Both the position numbers and the translations under genes were made by a program. Shown here piece after piece: positions 22,026-32,800 of a DNA stretch of 64,000 nt. Every line of letters starts with the position of its first letter. The first letter of the stretch is position 1. The notes below the pieces were generated by a model, which saw only the letters and a list, made by a program, of their open reading frames with translations, was not told the origin of the DNA and searched no databases. The stretch is from Plantago ovata. Taxonomy: Eukaryota > Streptophyta > Magnoliopsida > Lamiales > Plantaginaceae. The DNA is taken from the NCBI GenBank assembly GCA_028274465.1, contig CM051455.1:126639462-126703461 (forward strand), read 5' to 3'.

Positions 22026-23302
22026 TGATGAACCGGATTTTGTCGAGTTCCGATTCAAACAAATAAAATTTGTATTTAGCCAAAGGCAATCCACAACTAC
22101 AACGAAAACCGTAGTGTAGTAGTAGAATGACTCGAGTGCCGTTCTCTCAGGACTATAACTAGCTTTATCTATTTAATCAAGAGATTATAAAACAGCAAAT
22201 AAAAAGCAATAGGGGGTTTTCAAGCAGATAATGGAGGTTGGTGATAGTATGGTCCTTCTTAACATAATGGGTCGATAATCATGCATAAATTCCTTTGCAT
22301 GGAGATCTTTGAATGAATCTTGGGTCCTGTTGTAAGTATTGTGCACTACGAAGATAATATGGGTCTGACCTGTCAACAACTAACGTCCTATTGTGTTCCG
22401 TAATCATTCAACACTACGAAGATAATTAAGTCTGATTGGCCGACAAGTGTCCTAGTGTGCATAATGATCAATACAACATACGAGAATTTTGGTGTTCAAC
22501 TCATCAACGAAATAAAGCAATGACACGGAGTATAATGCGCGATATAGCCATTAGCATGATTATCTTCCCTCGCTAAGAATTCACATACTACCACCAACGA
22601 TAAATTTAGCTACTCATAATGTGCATGCAATCAATAGCAATCATAGAAGAAAACATATTGAAAGAATATATAAAATAAGTAGATAAAAGTTGTAAGATAC
22701 AAAGTTACCGAAGGTTGTCAGTCTCCGGATGATTGCGATCCTACGCGCTCCAATCTGCTATGAAAAAGTATCCCCTAAGCTATGGAACTCCCAGGACAGG
22801 CCTCGGGAAGTTCCTACCTAAAACTATAGAGAGAGGTGAGAAAGTAGGCTTGGAAAGATATGATTTTCGGAGAGAAAACTCGCAACTATATATAGGCCCG
22901 GAATTCCTCTGGGGCGGTTCGCCCGAGGCACGGGGCGGTTCGCCCCACAGTGTAAACGCGAAATTTTCGCGTTTTCGACGCGGTTTTGGATTTCTTCACC
23001 TTTTCGGACTCGGTTTATGACTTCTAGTAGCCTTCTAACCTCCAGATTCGGCCCCTAGACTCCAAATCCTATCCGGAAACCTTCAGATACTCCAAATATG
23101 CTTCTGGAACACCAATTCCTTGTAGACTTCAATATAATTGCCCGTAAATCTCCGAATTTCAACCAAAACCTGTAAAATAAAATCTAAAGGGAAACGTGAC
23201 ACTATTCTAATAAAATGCACTAAAATATAGCTAAATTAACATAGATGATAGCTAAATTAGGTGAAAAAGACTCGAATGAAAGTGTAAAATACACATTCAT
23301 CA
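22026..23302 (-). repeat. 5' LTR of Athila-like copy 1
   Basis: 1277 bp, nearly identical to the 3' LTR. Palindromes at 22911-22948 lie upstream of a minus-strand TATATATA. Adjoins the PBS. Confidence 0.94.
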
Positions 23303-24600
23303 TATTTCACCGCTCTTCTCCTCCTGATGGCTTTTTCAAATCTTTTGGTAAATTCTTGGCTGAGTTTCTTGTATCTTTTGATGGATCCATTCTCTAAGCC
23401 CGTCCACCATACCATAGCGTCCCCTAAAAGAGTTGAAGGGAAAATCAAGGCTTTGGTCTTAGAGTCATGTCCATATGCGTCCATCTTGGTTCCGAACCTG
23501 ATCAAGTAATTAGTTGGGAAACTAGTTCCATCATAAGTATCCAGAGAGGGGAATCCTCTTTTGGTATTGACTTGATGGTTGCGAATTTCATCACACAAGG
23601 CACTGGGCTCTTGGTCTATCTCTTGCTCTTTCTCTTTGACTGATGCTCTCAAAGCCTCTATCCGCGCTTTGAGTTCAGCTTCTTGAGCCCTCATTTCTCC
23701 CAAAGTGAGTGTCGCTGTTGGCGGTGGATCATTCCCTGCTAATGGAGTAGGGAGTACCACTGGACCACCAACTTGGTTCTCTACTTGGGTTTCAGGCAAG
23801 GTTTGTGTGACTATTTGGTTCAAAGGGATCACTTGGTTTTGTGTCACCACCTGAGTTTGCGGGAGTATCTGTGTTTTTGCAGCCATTTGAGTTTGAACCA
23901 CTTGAGTTTGAGGGATATTCTCATTTCCTTGCGCTTGTGATGCTCTGACCCTCCGGTCTATTATCTCTCTCAAATCATCTGGAGCTCCTTGGGGCCCAAG
24001 TCGTGATTGGACGCGAGGGGGTCCAACCTGGTCTTGTATCGACCGAGAGTTAGCTCGAGATTGTGTTCCATCCTCTCTAGGTTGCACTCCTTGGTTGGCT
24101 CTTCCTTGTGCTTGTTGTTGGACTACTTGATGTTGTATACTTGCAACATCATCTGGTGCAAAGCACCATTGGATCGTTAGGAGAAGTAATCCGAATTGTT
24201 CCTCTGCCATCCCGTAGTCTCTTGGTCTCACAACTTGTCCATTTGGCAAGGTAAATTGTAGTGCGGCTGGCTCTTGAGGGACAATGGGTTGTGGTGCTGG
24301 TGCTACGGGGGCGAGTGGTCTTGGTTGAGAAGGCGCTTGAAGAGCTCCAAAACCGCTGCCCGCTGGGATTGCATTTGTATTGGGGTTATGATTCCCAGAA
24401 CCTTCATTCCTCACTGTAACACTTGCACTTGCCCCATCGATCATATCCAAATCAACATTATCATTTCTATGTGTCCTTGCAGCTGTGGTTCCTCTTCCTC
24501 CTCCCCTTCCCCTTCCTCCTAATGGGGGACGGCCCCGAGGACGGGTGGGTTGAGGGTTTCTCGCTACTTGAGCTATTCTAGTACTCTTCCTATTAACCAT
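23303..24600 (-). pseudogene. Tat gag, N-terminal part
   Basis: Starts MVNRKSTRIAQVARN with an Arg/Gly-rich basic N-terminus (GRPPLGGRGRGGGRG), then Pro- and Gln-rich linkers (repeated QTQVV/QNQVI words), a coiled coil (EAELKARIEALRASVKEKEQ) and the gag core. In the core, LDTYDGTSFPTNYLIRFGTKM and FPSTLLGDAMVWWTGL match typical gypsy gag. It breaks at RRRRAVKY, where the Athila-like element entered, and resumes at 14474. No other stop is seen in this half. Confidence 0.88.
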
Positions 24601-24649
24601 CTTTTAGGACTTTTGCTGGTAGGACAAAGGGTAACCTTTTGATCGGTTA

Positions 24650-24666
24650 CCACAGACGGCGCCAAA
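24650..24666 (-). other. Primer-binding site of the Tat element
   Basis: Minus strand TTTGGCGCCGTCTGTGG directly follows the LTR end (CATCAACA). The same core TTGGCGCCGTCTGTGG follows the copia LTR at 41412. Confidence 0.8.
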
Positions 24667-24927
24667 TGTTGATGGGTAAATCACTAAGTACTTCTAATGC
24701 GTTCTAATCCGTGGTCCTCTTGACTTTAGCCTCCTTCCATAGCAAGTGAAGTCCTAAAATAAAACTTGGGGGTGGGGGGGGAGGGAGATTAGTAACGGTT
24801 TTTCGGTTTATCTAGTGATCAAACCGTATAATCGACTTTACGGTTAGAGGGTTGAAAGCCACTCCAGTGTATGTAGTATGAAGATGGATAAGATATTGAT
24901 TACCTTTAGGGGTGAATAGTGTCCCCT

Positions 24928-24936
24928 ATTTATAGT
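24928..24936 (-). promoter_or_regulatory. TATA box of the Tat LTR
   Basis: Minus strand CACTATAAATAGGGG, a strong TATA box well placed to start the R region of this LTR. Confidence 0.65.
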
Positions 24937-25197
24937 GTTTCCCAAATGGTGATAAGGCTCCTGAGATTACGCCAAGTGTAAGGCCATGATTGAATACCAA
25001 AGGCTAAACGCCCATTAGTTGGCCTAATGGGCCTGACCCACGTACCAAATTAGGGTTTCCACAAGGCTAAGATAGTAACTTTACGTTTCATGGAACTGTC
25101 TCGGACTTCGTCCCGTCTTTGTATCCGACATAGCGTCCGATATACAGTCCGACTGGAACGTCCGAGTTCCGATGGCAATATGAACCGTAGATGACTA

Positions 25198-25650
25198 TCT
25201 TAACCATCAATTTTCACAACCTGCAAATAAACATTAAAAGAAGGCAATAAACATGGAACAAAAATTTATTCATAACTTTTGGGTTACAATCTTCGTTGAT
25301 CTCTTGATTCCTCTCTCTAATGGATGTGAATTGGATTACCGGGGTCAAATGATTTGTTCCGGATTTGGATCTAACCTACAATTTGGTAGTAGGGATTTGG
25401 ATTTAGAGTTTACCTACAATTTGGTTGTAGGGAGTTTGATGAAGTCGTTTGTAACTCAATCTCTAACTATCTAGCTCTAATCACCTTCTCATATTTATAG
25501 GTGATTGATGACTTAGGGAACAAGCTAAATTAGATAAAAATATCTCCTAATCCTATAATTATCATCATATATTTTGTGATAATTATCTCTAATTACAAAG
25601 ATATTCTATAATAGTAAAACACCATAATTTACGCAATTTAGGTGTCTACA
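25198..25650 (-). repeat. 3' LTR of the TRIM-like element
   Basis: 453 bp, nearly identical to 25838-26290. The polypurine tract adjoins at 25651-25664. Confidence 0.88.
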
Positions 25651-25837
25651 AATGCCCCCTCGAGACGAGTTGTAGAGACTTGATGACGGTTGCAACTTGT
25701 CTCGAAATTTTACCGTAAAACTTAGATCTAATTTGACATGCACCAAAAATAATTTAACATGCCCCTTGAATCATCGGCATCGGCAGAACAAGGATAGCAC
25801 CAGACCATTGTTGGCTTTTGTGACTTTTGTGCCAATT

Positions 25838-26290
25838 TGTTAACCATGAAGTTTCACAACCTGCAAATAAACATTAAAAGAAGGCAATAAACATGGAACA
25901 AGAATTTATTCATAACTTTTGGGTTAGAATCTTCGTTGATCTCTTGATTCCTCTCTCTAATGGATGTGAATTGGATTACCGGGGTCAAATGACTTGTTCC
26001 GAATTTGGATCTAACCTACAATTTGGTAGTAGGGATTTGGATTTAGAGTTTACCTACAATTTGGTTGTAGGGAGTTTGATGAAGTCGTTTGTAACTCCAT
26101 CTCTAACTATCTAGCTCTAATCACCTTCTCATATTTATAGGTGATTGATGACTTAGGGAACAAGCTAAATCAGATAAAAATATCTCCTAATCCTATAATT
26201 ATCATCATATATTTTGTGATAATTATCTCTAATTACAAAGATATTCTATAATAGTAAAACACCATAGTTTACGCAATTTAGGTGTCTACA
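25838..26290 (-). repeat. 5' LTR of the TRIM-like element
   Basis: 453 bp with TG...CA ends, followed outward by the GACTA duplication. Confidence 0.88.
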
Positions 26291-26652
26291 GACTAATATG
26301 AGTTTCACCTTATCGTCCGATAAACAGGTGTCTCGCCATCGTGTCCGATACCCTGGAGTGTGTCGGACACTCTTTTTCGTGGCCACGTAGCTCAAATGTC
26401 TCGCCGACTGGTCCGATACAAGTAAGCGTGTCGGACACTTTTCCTCGCAGTAGACTTCGATCGTGGTCCTTGGAATCATACCACTCGCGCATTATGTCGG
26501 ACCATGATCTCGACAAGAACTTGTTTGAGGGTGGTCACCTTAGTCGGACAAGGGCACATGTGTCGGACATCGGTGCCCTATATGTCGGACTTGTATCATG
26601 CTAAGTCGTCTCCTGGTTCGTACAGCGAATTGGACATATTTTAACATTAACA

Positions 26653-26997
26653 CTTAACATAACGCAATTTCACCTCATCATACAGCTCTTTTGCAGTCGA
26701 AAAATTCATCAAGGTATTACGTATCTCAGGCGAACAAGAGTAAAAAAGCCAAGATTTGAGTAAAGCATTTACCCTATTCCAAGCAGTTGTGGCTTGCTCA
26801 TCGGTCTTGTCTGGCTCCTTTTCCTTCCCTTCCAAGAATGCTAACTTGTTCTTCACGGTGAAGGCCATTGTAACCGCATTATCCCAGGCGGCGAAATTCT
26901 CTCCGTTGAAAGTCTCAGCAACAATTCTCACGCCAGTATTATCACTCGGGCTAATGTAGTATACAAAATTGGGATCGTCATTTGGCAACCGTGCCAT
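26653..26997 (-). pseudogene. Copia gag N-terminus, cut by the Tat insertion
   Basis: From the ATG at 26997 (MARLPNDDPNFVYYISPSDN) about 113 codons show the copia gag pattern: VRIVAETFNGENFAAWDNAVTMAF, VKNKLAFLEG, ALLKSWLFYSCSPEIRNTL, AKELYDEVKLRY. It ends where the Tat LTR begins (26652). The flanking CTTAA at 26653-26657 is presumably one half of a target duplication. The rest of this copia element should have lain beyond the missing left LTR of the Tat element and is not seen. Confidence 0.85.
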
Positions 26998-27144
26998 TGC
27001 TAATCAAGAAAGACGAGATAAAAGATGAAAGAAAGATCAGAGAAAAAACTGTTACAGAACAGTGTCTGACCAAAGAACAGAATGCGGAAGCAAGAGTATG
27101 ATCAATGAGTGATCAAAGAGAACAAATCAGGATTGAAAGAAATA

Positions 27145-27400
27145 GCGTCGATGATACCATGTGAGGATCAAAGATCCAAGTAAAACTGAATTGAAATTTC
27201 CATTGAAAGATCCAAGTAAAACTGAATTGAAATTTCCATTGAAAGATCCAAGTAAAACTGAATTGAAATTTCCATTGAAGGTTGAGTTGAATGTTTACAG
27301 AGAAGATGAAGTGAATAAGATGATTTGACAAGTAAGGTTGCAGCTCACAACTTCTCTGTTATATAGAAACAGAGTTGCTAACCGCCTAACTAACTGTACA
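27145..27400 (-). mobile_element. Copia 5' LTR (part) and primer site
   Basis: Minus strand ...GATCCTCACA/TGGTATCATCGACGC: the LTR ends at 27160 and a tRNA-Met-like PBS follows at 27145-27159. A minus-strand TATATAAC box lies near 27358. A direct repeat of 36 bp times three lies near the LTR end. The far (right) LTR boundary could not be fixed; 27400 is a minimum. Confidence 0.65.
27171..27278. repeat. Three tandem copies of a 36-bp unit
   Basis: AAGATCCAAGTAAAACTGAA begins each of three essentially identical 36-bp units at 27171, 27207 and 27243, within the copia LTR leader. Confidence 0.95.
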
Positions 27401-28522
27401 CTTACTAATGAGTAAGGTACAAAACGTGTTCAACTTAAATGAAAACGGATACGCTTTTGTTCTGTTGTTGCTTTTAACTTGCTTTCCTTCTGTGCTGCTC
27501 TTTGAATCGCTGAAGTATATTAACACGGATGGTGATCCATACGCAAAAATGACTGAGCTAGTATTGATTAATCAATCTCATAACCGCCTTAATTAGTCTA
27601 TTCTTCTTGAAAAATATCTGTAAGACTGTAACTAATTTTTTGGCGCGCTCGGTTAACTGATTTCTGTTTTGCTTCAAAATATCTCTAACCATTGTAAACT
27701 TCATTCTGTTTTATCCCATGTAACTAACTAACTTTTTTTATCCTTGAGAATAAAAGTTTTATGTAACTAACTAGTGAATTATTTTTATTTCAACGAAGAT
27801 GTGTTGATTGCTTTGTACAAGTTGCCACCCGGTAGCAATAATAACTTGACTAAAGGTTATGGTAACTAGCTTCTCATTCATTTACAAGTGTGGATCGCAT
27901 TGAACGTATCTAACTTGAAACGATAGAATATTAATTGAGTTTTGGGACAAATGTGTTTGGACAATATTTTGACTTACGGGAGACTACTACCATCGAAATT
28001 CACATATACTAGACACGTCTCAAATAATTAGGAATAATTACGAATCAGTGGTACTTTTAATTCTTTATATCAAATTAGTGTGGCCTAATTTATTTATTTC
28101 AATTTAGTTAAAACTTATTTACAAATTAGTTAATATACTACTTTTAGAATTTCAATTGTAAACTTCTCTACTACATCTTCTCTCCTAATTTTAGTTTACT
28201 TCTTAACCTCACGAAGAGATGTGTCATGGCCTGCAAATTCCAACAAAAATGAATAATGCAACAAACAAAGAAAAACCAAATAAAAATTTCATACCAGACC
28301 ATAACTATAACTACTGCCCCATCATGTGTCTCACCTTTACTAGTTTTCGGAAGCAACGTTGAAATTATGAAGTACTTCGTACAACATACTTGGTAGTTGG
28401 TACAATAATACATACACTACTATAAATAAATAAAAAAAAGCATAAAATTACATGCATCTAGTGTACATTTTACGTTGAGTATGGAACATTGATGCTATAC
28501 ACCATCTTCTACTCGTATAGAC
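27401..28522. other. A/T-rich region, nothing recognised
   Basis: Contains no supported gene. The left part may be U3 of the copia LTR. GTAACTAACTA occurs twice near 27720 and 27764. Confidence 0.4.
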
Positions 28523-28950
28523 CACTACAAGAAATACCATAAACAGCGACCGAAAACAGCGACGGATCGATCCGTCGCTATGTTTAGCGACGGATCGGTC
28601 TTTTTACGATGGATGAAAAAGAAATAGCGACGGATGAAGATAATTCGTGATAATGCACGTCCCTAAACCCTTGTGACGTTTGAGACTTTCGACGGATGCT
28701 TATCCGTCGCATTATTAGCGACGGATGATGCCATCCGTTGTTGTATTCTGCAACAGATGGATTCATCCGTCTCGGAATTACGACGGATGACGAGTCATCC
28801 GTCGTAGGTCTCTTTGACCATGGAAAAAGAGAAAAAAATAGGAAAATAAAAGCTAGGGACGGATGGATTCATCTTTCGCTGAATTACGACGGATGACTCA
28901 TTCGTCGCTGTTTAGGGACGGATGGCTCATCCGTCGCAGCCTGGTTATAT
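28523..28950 (+). mobile_element. CACTA transposon terminus with subterminal palindromes
   Basis: Starts CACTACAAGAAATA, the classic CACTA/En-Spm terminal sequence. About 400 bp follow with at least ten AGCGACGGAT/ATCCGTCGCT words in both orientations, many paired as palindromes (AGCGACGGATCGATCCGTCGCT at about 28557). Such subterminal motifs are where CACTA DNA-binding proteins act. The matching inverted terminus was not found in the window. Confidence 0.8.
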
Positions 28951-30679
28951 AACAAAAAAAAATTCACAGATCAGTTCACGCACACACAGAACACACAGAA
29001 ACTCCGTCTCTCCTTCCCGGCGTGCGTCGGCCATCTCCCGACTTCTTCATTTCTTGGCCATTTCACACAAGGTTATAGTCATTTCGAAGCTCTTCCATCA
29101 AGGAACAAGGGTAGCTAGTCAATTGCGTGATTCTTTCACCATTTCTTCCACAATCAAAGGTATTAAATTCTAACCCTAACTTGTCTAAATTTGAGTATTC
29201 TTCATTCTTTTTCAATTTCATTGAATGGTATGCATTCTACTAGTATCTATTATGTTATGTAGCTCAAATTAGGGGAGATGCACAAGTTTTGGTTGGTGAA
29301 TTGATAGATTTTGGTATTTTAGGAATTGAAACTTTGTTTTAGGAATTGAGACTTTGATTGGGTTGAATTGATATTTGGAGTATTGAGACTTTGTTTGGGG
29401 TTGATTGGAGACCTCTAGAATTTAGTTGTAGTATGATTCGACCGTAATTAGTTGTAATTAGTTGTTAATGAAAATGTATAATATAGACATATCGTAACTA
29501 TAATGCAAAGTAATTAGTTGTAATTTAGAAATATTATAAGTATAATGCAAAGTAAAAATTAATAATAAAAATGAGTAAGAATTTTGGGTATGTTAGCAAA
29601 ATATAATAAATTATATATATAAAATTTTTCCTTAATTACACATATTTTAAATGGCAAGTAAAAACCTCGAAAAATAGAATGAAATAATACGTTAGCAATG
29701 AACTAAACTTCGATTGGTCAGGTTTAGCATTCAAATATGTCAGAACGTACAGTGAGGATTCCCTTACTTGAGGTTTGGAAAGCCAACTGGCTTTTGGGAG
29801 TTCCGCCTACTGAGTGGATGCCGAGTCCCCTTCATGATGCTTGGGAGTTCTACTGGCGTGACCACCCGAATGTCTAGTGTCGTTCCTTGCTATATCTCTG
29901 ATTGTACATGTTTTATATTCAATTGTGTATGTACTAACACAGATCTTTGCTAATATTCTATTACTGTTCTAATTAAACAAGTATCTTTTAAAATTGCATA
30001 CTATAATTAGAGTCTAAAGCTTTGTGATAATAGACTATGTCTTCTTAATTTCCGTTGAAGAAACCCAATAAAGATATCAGATACTTCATTAGTCACATGC
30101 ATCCTTCTATTAAATAACCCAAGTAATCTCTCATGCATGGTAGTTTTTGTTCAAGTTTAGTAGAAATCCTAATCAAGCACTTCGTTTTATTCAAGCATCT
30201 CAATTTGAAATTCTAATCAAGCACCACTTTTTAAGGAATGACATTCGCAAGCATCTCAATTTTAAAATTATGTAGCCGTGTTTTATCCCACACTTTAATT
30301 TTGGCAATCATTCCCTTATTGGTGTAAAGTACATTCGCTCCGCACAAGCATGTATTGAAATTCACAATAATGTTAGCGATGCTTGCTTTAACTTGGTATT
30401 GTCGAGACTATGTTGCTTGTTTTTATGATACTTAAATTCTGATTATTATGTTTTAAGTTTTAAACATGATGCTTAAAATTGTTGAGGTAGTTTTTAGTGA
30501 TCCGAGTTTGAATGCTAAATTCACAATATTATACTAGAGTATGCTCTAATACTAGCTAGTTGATAAACAAACAAAATTCCGGCATATCCTGTCTTTGAGA
30601 AATTGCGATATTTTCATTATTTTGGTTCTGGAGTCCACTACAAAGGTCATGGTCAGATTACTAGTCTGACCAGGACTTC
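28951..30679. other. Interior of the CACTA-related region
   Basis: 28951-29170 has a leader-like C/T-rich stretch. The remainder is A/T-rich and mostly non-coding apart from a small frame at 29737-29877. A second CACTACAA word occurs at 30633, without supporting structure. Confidence 0.45.
29737..29877 (+). CDS. Small ORF inside the CACTA region
   Basis: 46 codons from MSERTVRIPLLEVW to WEFYWRDHPNV and a TAG. It is Trp-rich (five Trp) with a composition unlike the surrounding A/T-rich DNA, so it may be an exon remnant. No family recognised. Confidence 0.3.
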   Translation: MSERTVRIPLLEVWKANWLLGVPPTEWMPSPLHDAWEFYWRDHPNV

Positions 30680-30704
30680 AGCGACGGATGAGTTAACCGT
30701 CGCT
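30680..30704. repeat. Isolated CACTA subterminal palindrome
   Basis: AGCGACGGAT and its complement ACCGTCGCT in a 25-bp palindrome followed by a run of T. It matches the subterminal words at 28.5-28.95 kb and lies just beyond the 3' end of the En/Spm-type gene. Confidence 0.7.
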
Positions 30705-32091
30705 GGTTTTTTTTTTTTTTTTTAAACAAATTCTTTATATTAAATAAAATACAAACCAAAAAACCCATTGAACCTGTTACATACATCATTAATATTCGTA
30801 ATAAATAAATTCCCCAAAAATAAATGCGAAAAGCATTTTCAATAACGAAACGATCCAATAATCATAATAATCATAATAAAAATCATTCATACAATAAATA
30901 TCTAATGTAATATCCGATAGGAAGTATAATATTCGTTCAGGAGTCGAAAAACAACATAAAAAAACTAAACTGGATCATGGAGAAGGGGGTGGCGGTGGTG
31001 GTGCGCTGGAGGAAGGAGGTGGCATCCCCAACTTCGCATAAGTGGCAGCGATGTGGGCCTCCTGCTCAGCCTGTCTCTCGGCCAGCCTCCTAATCTCTGC
31101 ATCCTTCTCTGCCAACTCCGCTCTGAGGGCGGCCTGATCAGAGGAAGTACTAGAAGACGTGGTCCGTGAGGCAGAGCCGAGATGACGGGAACGCGCATGC
31201 CTCGCGCCACTGGTGGTAGCAGCCAAACTCCCTAGTCCCAAGCGACGACCCTTCTCGTCCTCCCGATCCAGTTCCAACAAAATGTTGTTCATCTCCTCGA
31301 CAGTGAGGTCCTTGTCACGAATCCTCTCTGTATAGGCCTTCTGATCGAAAGGATAAATCAATAGTGCAAGGCGTTAGTGAATTCAAGTATTATTGAAATA
31401 AACCATATTTAATGAACACAAGTATTGCAGAACTTACCGCAATCTTCTCGGCCTTAGTAGACAACCATTCGTCATCAGGGCCCATCTGAGACTTCGTGAA
31501 GAACGTGAAGAGAAGACTCTCGTTATCCTCAATCTGAATGACACATGAATTACAAGTATAAGAGGCATGATAAAAAAGATCACAAAGTATAAGAGGCATG
31601 ATGTATAAAATCACAAAGTTCGAACTGATATTACAAGTACAAGAATAATATTAAAACCACAAAGTTAATTAATTATACACTTACTAGCCTATTCATGTTG
31701 GCTGTAGCGATGGACTGAGATCCAAATCGATGTGTGACCATGCTCCTAGTCCCATCCTCGGGCGTCGCCTTCCTGTTTGCGGCGTTCTGCTCAGCCGCAC
31801 GCTGGACTTTTGGGTCAGGCCAGTAGGCCTTCCACTGAACCCACAGTTCATCTCCTAGCCAACTCGGCTTCCCCAGTCCGTCAGTGCGCCTAGCCTTCAT
31901 GGTATTAACCATCCCCTTGTAAAGGGAACTACCATGGGCGTTGAAGCAGTACCAGAGTGGCCCCAACAGAGCTTTGGGAAGGAACTAATATTTCTACACA
32001 AGTACAGACAAACATCCAAAAACATACTAATTGTGAGAACTTAAAAACAATCAATTATAACAAGTGTAGCACATGCACAACAATTATATCG

Positions 32092-32218
32092 GTGACTAAC
32101 ATATCACCCAAGTACAGTGGCTAACATACCACTCACATTGTCCTATATTTTACTACAACTATGGTGACTAACATATCACCCAAATATAGTGGTTAACATA
32201 CCACTCACATACAGTAAC
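32092..32218. repeat. Short tandem duplication in a CACTA gene intron
   Basis: GTGACTAACATATCACCCAA followed by AGTGG-TAACATACCACTCAC appears twice, about 70 bp apart, with further partial copies. Confidence 0.7.
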
Positions 32219-32293
32219 ATACCACTCAAGACAAAAAAACAATTATGAAACAACAGTATGATTATTAACTCACCCTCAGCTCCTCAAAGTACT

Positions 32294-32772
32294 TGTTGTG
32301 ACCCAACTATACTAATGATCTTAATAGCAGCAATAGATCAAGCAAAACACTGAATATAGCATAAGAACTGATAATTCATTAATAAGGTGAGCTGAGAGTT
32401 ACAAATACCAACTGGCCGGAGGACTGAACGACAACCAAACCTGCAGATTCCGGTGAATAGAAGATCAGAAGATGATAATTAGGATAAGGATGAATATGTG
32501 TATGAGAGTGTGAGAAGGATTATACCTCAACAAACTCCCGTAAGGTTCAATGAATCCATCCTTGCTTGCATAAATCCAGCTGAATGGATGACTGGCAGCT
32601 GTAAGTTTGGTTACCGGCTTAGCAAGTCCAAAACGGCCAATTTACCCCTTCTAGTAACAACTCGTAAATAACAGCAGAAAGACAAGAAATTACAACAAAA
32701 TAAAAATGCAGCCTAAAGGAATAACTGAAATTACACTTTAATAAAAACCCCAACACGCTTTTGGACATAACA
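32294..32772 (-). repeat. 3' LTR of the chromovirus
   Basis: 479 bp, TGTTGTGACCC...GGACATAACA on the plus strand. The polypurine tract adjoins at 32773-32787. Confidence 0.93.
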
Positions 32773-32800
32773 TTACTTCCCCCAGAGATTTGTCTTGTCC

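Larger units (their letters stand above)
14475..23302 (-). mobile_element. Non-autonomous Athila-like LTR retrotransposon, copy 1
   Basis: 8828 bp, bounded by TSD TATTT (14470-14474 and 23303-23307) inside the Tat gag. LTRs are 1277 bp each. By eye they differ at about ten positions, so insertion was recent. The PBS beside the right LTR, TTGGCGCCGTTGCCGGGGA, is the type used by Athila elements; the PPT lies beside the left LTR. Minus-strand order: gag-protease (21863-19770), GC-palindrome cluster, spliced leader, ORF3 (18582-17278). No RT, RNase H or integrase sequence is present, so movement would need a helper. Copy 2 at 53631-63302 has the same structure. Confidence 0.93.
25198..26290 (-). 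mobile_element. TRIM-like LTR element inside the Tat LTR
   Basis: 1093 bp with 453-bp direct repeats at 25198-25650 and 25838-26290, bounded by TSD GACTA (25193-25197 and 26291-26295). The interior is only 187 bp and non-coding. On the minus strand the polypurine tract CTCGAGGGGGCATT precedes the left LTR, which starts TGTAGACACC. The right LTR ends TTAACA; its partner has TTAAGA. A minus-strand TATAAATA lies in each LTR (around 25495 and 26135). No convincing tRNA primer site was recognised after the 5' LTR. It does not carry the Cassandra 5S domain. No known family is recognised. Confidence 0.88.
6749..26652 (-). mobile_element. Tat-lineage Ty3/gypsy retrotransposon, 3' LTR deleted, hosting two insertions
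   Basis: Minus-strand order from the right: LTR (24667-26652, split by a TRIM), PBS, gag (24600-23303 continued at 14474-13869 after an 8.8-kb insertion), protease, RT, RNase H plus a second RNase H-like domain, integrase, a repeat-rich 3' region and an antisense gene. The RT signature NKFCPKDPYPLPRIDQL, the second RNase H and the antisense gene before the 3' LTR are hallmarks of the Tat clade (Retand/Ogre relatives). The 3' LTR should lie left of 6749 but is missing; LINE sequence stands there. Three in-frame or frameshift lesions in gag-pol and an altered integrase residue make it defective. Confidence 0.88.
24667..26652 (-). repeat. 5' LTR of the Tat element, split by a TRIM
   Basis: Plus-strand ends TGTTGATGGG and CATTAACA. 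The LTR is about 888 bp once the 1093-bp TRIM and its 5-bp duplication are removed. It contains a minus-strand TATAAATA (24928-24936), a G-rich tract (24765-24785) and many TCCGAC/GTCGGA words in U3. The right edge abuts a copia gag reading frame. Confidence 0.85.

Noticed and set aside
30633-30660. Second CACTA terminus (CACTACAAAGG)
   Set aside because: Only the first eight bases match and no 3-bp duplication or inverted partner was found.
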